NCBI RefSeq assembly: GCF_004295125.1
Contig: NZ_CP036170.1
Coordinates: 1,979,501 to 2,043,500 of the forward strand
Source of the DNA: [Clostridium] scindens ATCC 35704
GTDB lineage: Bacteria; Bacillota; Clostridia; Lachnospirales; Lachnospiraceae
Direction of reading: 5' to 3'
Length of the DNA: 64,000 nt
Below are positions 62,929-64,000 of the stretch, piece after piece (the first letter of the stretch is position 1; each line of letters opens with the position of its first letter). A model generated the notes under the pieces. The model saw only the letters and a program-made list of their open reading frames with translations. It was not told the DNA's origin and ran no database searches. The translations under genes were made by a program, and so were the position numbers.

Positions 62929-64000
62929 ACCCATTAAGAAAAATAGCAGACAGGTTGATGAACTGGTGGAAAGGCGAAACTGCACCGGAGGTCAGTGATT
63001 CAACGGAATTGACCGGAGGGGTGATGACGCTCAACTCACCGTCGTTCCTTGAAAGTATGGGATTGAGCAGGAAAAGAAAGACAACATCAGAGGTGACATA
63101 TTTCACATGTCTCAAGATGCTGTCGGAAACGCTTGCAAAAATGCCTATCAAATACTATCAGAGAACGGACAAGGGAATTATCGAGGCAGAGCAGACAGAC
63201 ACCTCGAAACTACTGACCAAAAGACCGAACCCGTTCATGACACCAACCGTATTTTGGAACACGGTTGAAATCAACCGGAATCATTACGGAAACGCTTATG
63301 TGTACATGAGAAAGAAATTCATCCGGAAGAAATACGGAGGAGAGGTCAAAATTCTTGACTTGTGGGTGATGCAGTCGAATTGTGTTCAGATTGTTGTGGA
63401 TGATGCAGGCATATTCGCAGGAAAAGGACGATTGTGGTATGTCTACACAGACCCGACCTCCGGCAGTCAATACGTTTTCGACACAAGCGAGGTCATGCAC
63501 TTCAAAACATCATTCAGTTTTGACGGTGTAACAGGTTTACCAGTTCAGCAGATTCTCCGTGACACGATTTCCGGAGCATCAGCGTCACAGAGATATATGA
63601 ACAGCCTATATGAGAGCGGACTGACAGCAAAAGCGACGCTTGAATATACGGGAGAGTTGAATGATAAAGCGAAAGAGGCACTTGTGAAGTCGTTCGAGGA
63701 TTTTGGCAGCGGAGCGAGGAACACAGGAAAAATCATTCCCGTACCGTTAGGGATGAAACTGACACCACTCGACATCAAATTGTCAGATTCACAGTTCTTT
63801 GAATTGAAAAAATACACTGCATTGCAGATCGCAGCAGCGTTCGGTGTGAAACCGAATCAAATCAACGACTATTCAAAGTCGTCCTATGCGAACAGTGAGT
63901 TGCAGCAGTTGTCTTTTTACGTTGATACAGAACTGTTCGTCATCAAGCAGTATGAGGAAGAAATCAACTATAAAATGCTGACGGACGAGGAACAGGATGA
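62925..64000 (+). CDS. HK97-family portal protein (partial, cut by window end)
   Basis: The start ATG 62925 overlaps the terL stop. At least 358 residues: SLGLSRKRKT-like SMGLSRKRKTTSEVTYFTCL, LAKMPIKYYQRTDKGIIEAE, NRNHYGNAYVYMRKKFIRKK, LQIAAAFGVKPNQINDYSKS. It forms the dodecameric gate of the capsid. The frame is still open at the last base. Confidence 0.93.
   Translation, partial: MNPLRKIADRLMNWWKGETAPEVSDSTELTGGVMTLNSPSFLESMGLSRKRKTTSEVTYFTCLKMLSETLAKMPIKYYQRTDKGIIEAEQTDTSKLLTKRPNPFMTPTVFWNTVEINRNHYGNAYVYMRKKFIRKKYGGEVKILDLWVMQSNCVQIVVDDAGIFAGKGRLWYVYTDPTSGSQYVFDTSEVMHFKTSFSFDGVTGLPVQQILRDTISGASASQRYMNSLYESGLTAKATLEYTGELNDKAKEALVKSFEDFGSGARNTGKIIPVPLGMKLTPLDIKLSDSQFFELKKYTALQIAAAFGVKPNQINDYSKSSYANSELQQLSFYVDTELFVIKQYEEEINYKMLTDEEQD

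Larger units (their letters stand above)
43440..64000. mobile_element. prophage (siphovirus type), left part; right end beyond the window
   Basis: Starts between the rpsI terminator and the first phage gene (43588). Gene order is typical: integrase, repressor region, early and replication genes, late regulator, HNH, terminases, portal. The attachment core cannot be fixed without the other end. The prophage uses AGGAGG-rich, tightly packed genes and a very high share of GCA alanine and CAG glutamine codons, unlike the chromosomal part. Confidence 0.93.

Overview
The window looks like a chromosome segment of a Gram-positive gut anaerobe of the Lachnospiraceae type (Clostridium scindens/Dorea/Ruminococcus-like; the exact species cannot be read from the window). 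Evidence: strong AGGAGG ribosome sites, a T-box leader on tyrS, a complete sialic-acid operon, lgt and rplM-rpsI, an ECF sigma factor with a DUF4179 anti-sigma factor, and IS21/IS66/IS1182-type debris. No rRNA, tRNA or CRISPR array was seen.

Region 1 (1-21.2 kb) is a scarred, AT-rich genomic island. It starts with serine recombinases, then a dead IS1182-type transposase and a dead IS21 element that still has its ends and a 4-bp target duplication. A beta-galactoside locus follows: lacZ (GH2), a broken galE, a GH42 beta-galactosidase, an AraC regulator, and a sugar ABC importer (lipoprotein plus two permeases, no ATPase). Another dead transposon lies between a good promoter/operator and the importer. 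Next come an IS66 remnant, an intact 2.9-kb IS21-family element inserted exactly into the start of another istA (9-bp duplication), a fourth istA piece fused to it tail to tail, a VapE-like remnant and an integrase stub just before ychF.

Region 2 (21.2-43.4 kb) is ordinary chromosome: ychF, lgt, a YtaF/MntP-like membrane protein, a Ca/Na exchanger, then the sialic acid operon nanE-nanA-SSS transporter-yhcH-sialate esterase-ROK kinase-rpiR-nagA with a promoter flanked by two palindromes. After it come a DUF5714 protein, a yccF/zinc-ribbon pair behind what reads as a yybP-ykoY manganese riboswitch, T-box-tyrS, a flavin reductase-like protein, ECF sigma/anti-sigma, a GH13 amylase, a truncated GNAT, a MATE exporter and rplM-rpsI.

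Region 3 (about 43.44 kb to the window end) is the left part of a tailed-phage prophage downstream of rpsI. It has a tyrosine integrase, HIRAN protein, two XRE regulators with clear operators, many small early genes, MT-A70 and C5 DNA methyltransferases, an HUH replication initiator, a transglycosylase, a VRR-NUC nuclease, ParA, ParB fused to a zinc cluster and a DUF3850 domain, a MazF-like protein with a coiled-coil tail, SSB, an ArpU-like late regulator, HNH endonuclease, P27 small terminase, large terminase and an HK97 portal cut by the window end. Rep, SSB, ParA and ParB together with an integrase suggest a phage that can integrate and may also persist as a plasmid. Two copies of a possible structured RNA and several phased repeat arrays in this region are unexplained.
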